A stretch of DNA of 64,000 nucleotides from UBA9620 sp965220695 (lineage in GTDB: Bacteria; Acidobacteriota; Vicinamibacteria; Vicinamibacterales; UBA8438): the NCBI GenBank assembly GCA_965220695.1, contig OZ244838.1, positions 1 to 64,000 of the forward strand. The letters are read 5' to 3'. The notes under the pieces are model-generated. The model searched no databases and was not told the DNA's origin. It worked only from the letters and a program-made list of their open reading frames with translations. Both the position numbers and the translations under genes were made by a program. Every line of letters starts with the position of its first letter. The stretch's first letter is position 1. Of the stretch, positions 63,067 through 64,000 are shown piece after piece.

Positions 63067-64000
63067 GTGACCCGGGTCGCCGCTGTCCTGACGCTCGTCT
63101 GTCTGGCCGCTCCGGCGGGCGGGCAGTCCACCGACAGCCAGGCCGCCCGGCCCCCGCTCACGTCGCTCGCATTTGCGCCCGACGGCCGATCGGTCGTGGC
63201 GACGTCGCAGGCCGGGCTGCACCTTTACGACTGGCCCGCGCTCACGGCGCACCCGGTGGTCGCCGCGGCGGCGCGCAACCTGCAGGGCCTGGCGTTCTCG
63301 CCGGGCGGCGACCGCCTGGCGGTGGCCGGTGGAGATCCGGCCGAACGCGGCATCGTAGAACTGTTCTCATGGCCCGCTGGTGCGTCGGTCGGCACCGTCT
63401 CCGAGCAGCGCGACTCGGTCATGGCGGTCGTCTGGCTCGACCAGACCTCGGTGCTGTCGGCCAGCCTGGATCGCAGCATCCTGCTCTGGAATCTTTCGTC
63501 CGGTACGGCGATCCGGACGCTCGGTGCTCATTCGCGCGGGGTCGCCGCCCTGGGCCTGCTCGACGACGGCAGGACGCTCGTCAGCGGCGGCGTCGACCTG
63601 TCACTGCGCGTCTGGAACCTGGAGACCGGTGCGGTGGTTCGCAGTCTCGACCAGCACACCGGCGCGATACATGCCATCGCGGTGCGTCCCGGCGGCGGCG
63701 GCCTGCCGATGGTCGCGTCCGCCGCCGAGGATCGCAGCATCAGGTTCTGGCAGCCGACCATCGGCCGCATGGTGCGCTACGCACGGCTCGAGTCGGTGCC
63801 GCTCGACATTGCCTGGTGGCCTGACGGGTCGCGCGTCGTGGCCGCCTGCGCCGACGGCCGCGTCCGGATCATCGATCCCGTATCGGTCGAGGTGACAGAG
63901 GACCTGCCGGCCCTCGACGGCTGGGCCTACGCGCTGGCGGTGCACCCCACGGACGGCAGCGTCGTCGTGGGCGGCGCCGGCGGTCAGATTCGGCGGGTCG
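63067..64000 (+). CDS. Secreted WD40-repeat protein, 3' end outside the window
   Basis: About 311 residues are visible from GTG 63067, with signal peptide (RVAAVLTLVCLAAPAGGQ). WD40 blades are clear: TSLAFAPDGRSVVATSQAGL, VLSASLDRSILLWNLSSGTA, LVSGGVDLSLRVWNLETGAV and MVASAAEDRSIRFWQPTIGR. The frame is still open at 64000, so the protein continues. It starts four bases after the DUF1501 gene and belongs to the same operon; such WD40 proteins often accompany DUF1549/DUF1553 clusters, sometimes with a cytochrome-like domain further on. Confidence 0.9.
   Translation, partial: MTRVAAVLTLVCLAAPAGGQSTDSQAARPPLTSLAFAPDGRSVVATSQAGLHLYDWPALTAHPVVAAAARNLQGLAFSPGGDRLAVAGGDPAERGIVELFSWPAGASVGTVSEQRDSVMAVVWLDQTSVLSASLDRSILLWNLSSGTAIRTLGAHSRGVAALGLLDDGRTLVSGGVDLSLRVWNLETGAVVRSLDQHTGAIHAIAVRPGGGGLPMVASAAEDRSIRFWQPTIGRMVRYARLESVPLDIAWWPDGSRVVAACADGRVRIIDPVSVEVTEDLPALDGWAYALAVHPTDGSVVVGGAGGQIRRV

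Overview
The window is high-GC DNA from a free-living or host-associated bacterium. The best guess is Acidobacteriota, perhaps a Vicinamibacteria-like marine or sponge lineage. This is inferred from gene content, because no rRNA or tRNA gene is visible. The pointers are paired DUF1592/DUF1552 and DUF1549-DUF1553/DUF1501 secreted proteins, DUF6152, three PQQ-type secreted dehydrogenases plus a PQQ sugar dehydrogenase, a secreted ankyrin protein, and secreted proteins with a CHEGNY-like C-terminus.

Region 1 (1-14.3 kb) is mostly intact chromosome. It holds the DUF1592/DUF1552 pair, the ankyrin protein, a minus-strand run of three secreted proteins, an RnfD-like membrane protein, an orphan BrnA antitoxin, a peroxiredoxin-like gene with an in-frame TGA exactly where the redox cysteine belongs (candidate selenoprotein), a holin-IV-like membrane protein, DUF1223, ATP-type PEP carboxykinase and a PQQ sugar dehydrogenase.

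Region 2 (14.4-30.7 kb) starts with an intact MntA antitoxin and a broken HepT. Next is a very large minus-strand outer-membrane protein whose 5' coding region carries about 46 copies of a 5-bp repeat, a predicted phase-variation switch. A mobile-element graveyard follows: tyrosine-recombinase remnants, IS21 and IS3 pieces, an unrecognised three-gene cassette, an HsdR tail, a double-amber pseudogene, two inverted IS630 remnants around a DUF5677 gene, and one intact P4-type integrase.

Region 3 (30.8-41.6 kb) carries three PQQ-type dehydrogenases, a Tat-exported MsrB, an SDR oxidoreductase, a fatty-acid hydroxylase, a second HsdR tail and a deleted copy of a PLP decarboxylase.

Region 4 (41.6-49 kb) is a small defence and toxin-antitoxin island. 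It holds VapB, a VapC broken by a MITE with perfect terminal repeats and a CTAG duplication, an integrase fragment, a PD-(D/E)XK nuclease with a partner, an AlpA-like regulator and an AbiEii-like nucleotidyltransferase with an unusual partner.

Region 5 (49-64 kb) returns to chromosomal genes: a TonB-domain protein, an intact PLP decarboxylase, a glycosyltransferase-like protein, DUF3500, DUF4097, a 38-residue basic protein, DinB, an esterase, a sialidase-like protein, and a DUF1549/DUF1553-DUF1501-WD40 cluster that runs off the end.

Fragments of one PQQ-dehydrogenase paralogue, of the decarboxylase and of a short non-coding element recur in regions 3 to 5, so this segment has been repeatedly cut and rejoined. 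All family names come from reading the translated sequence; no database search was run.
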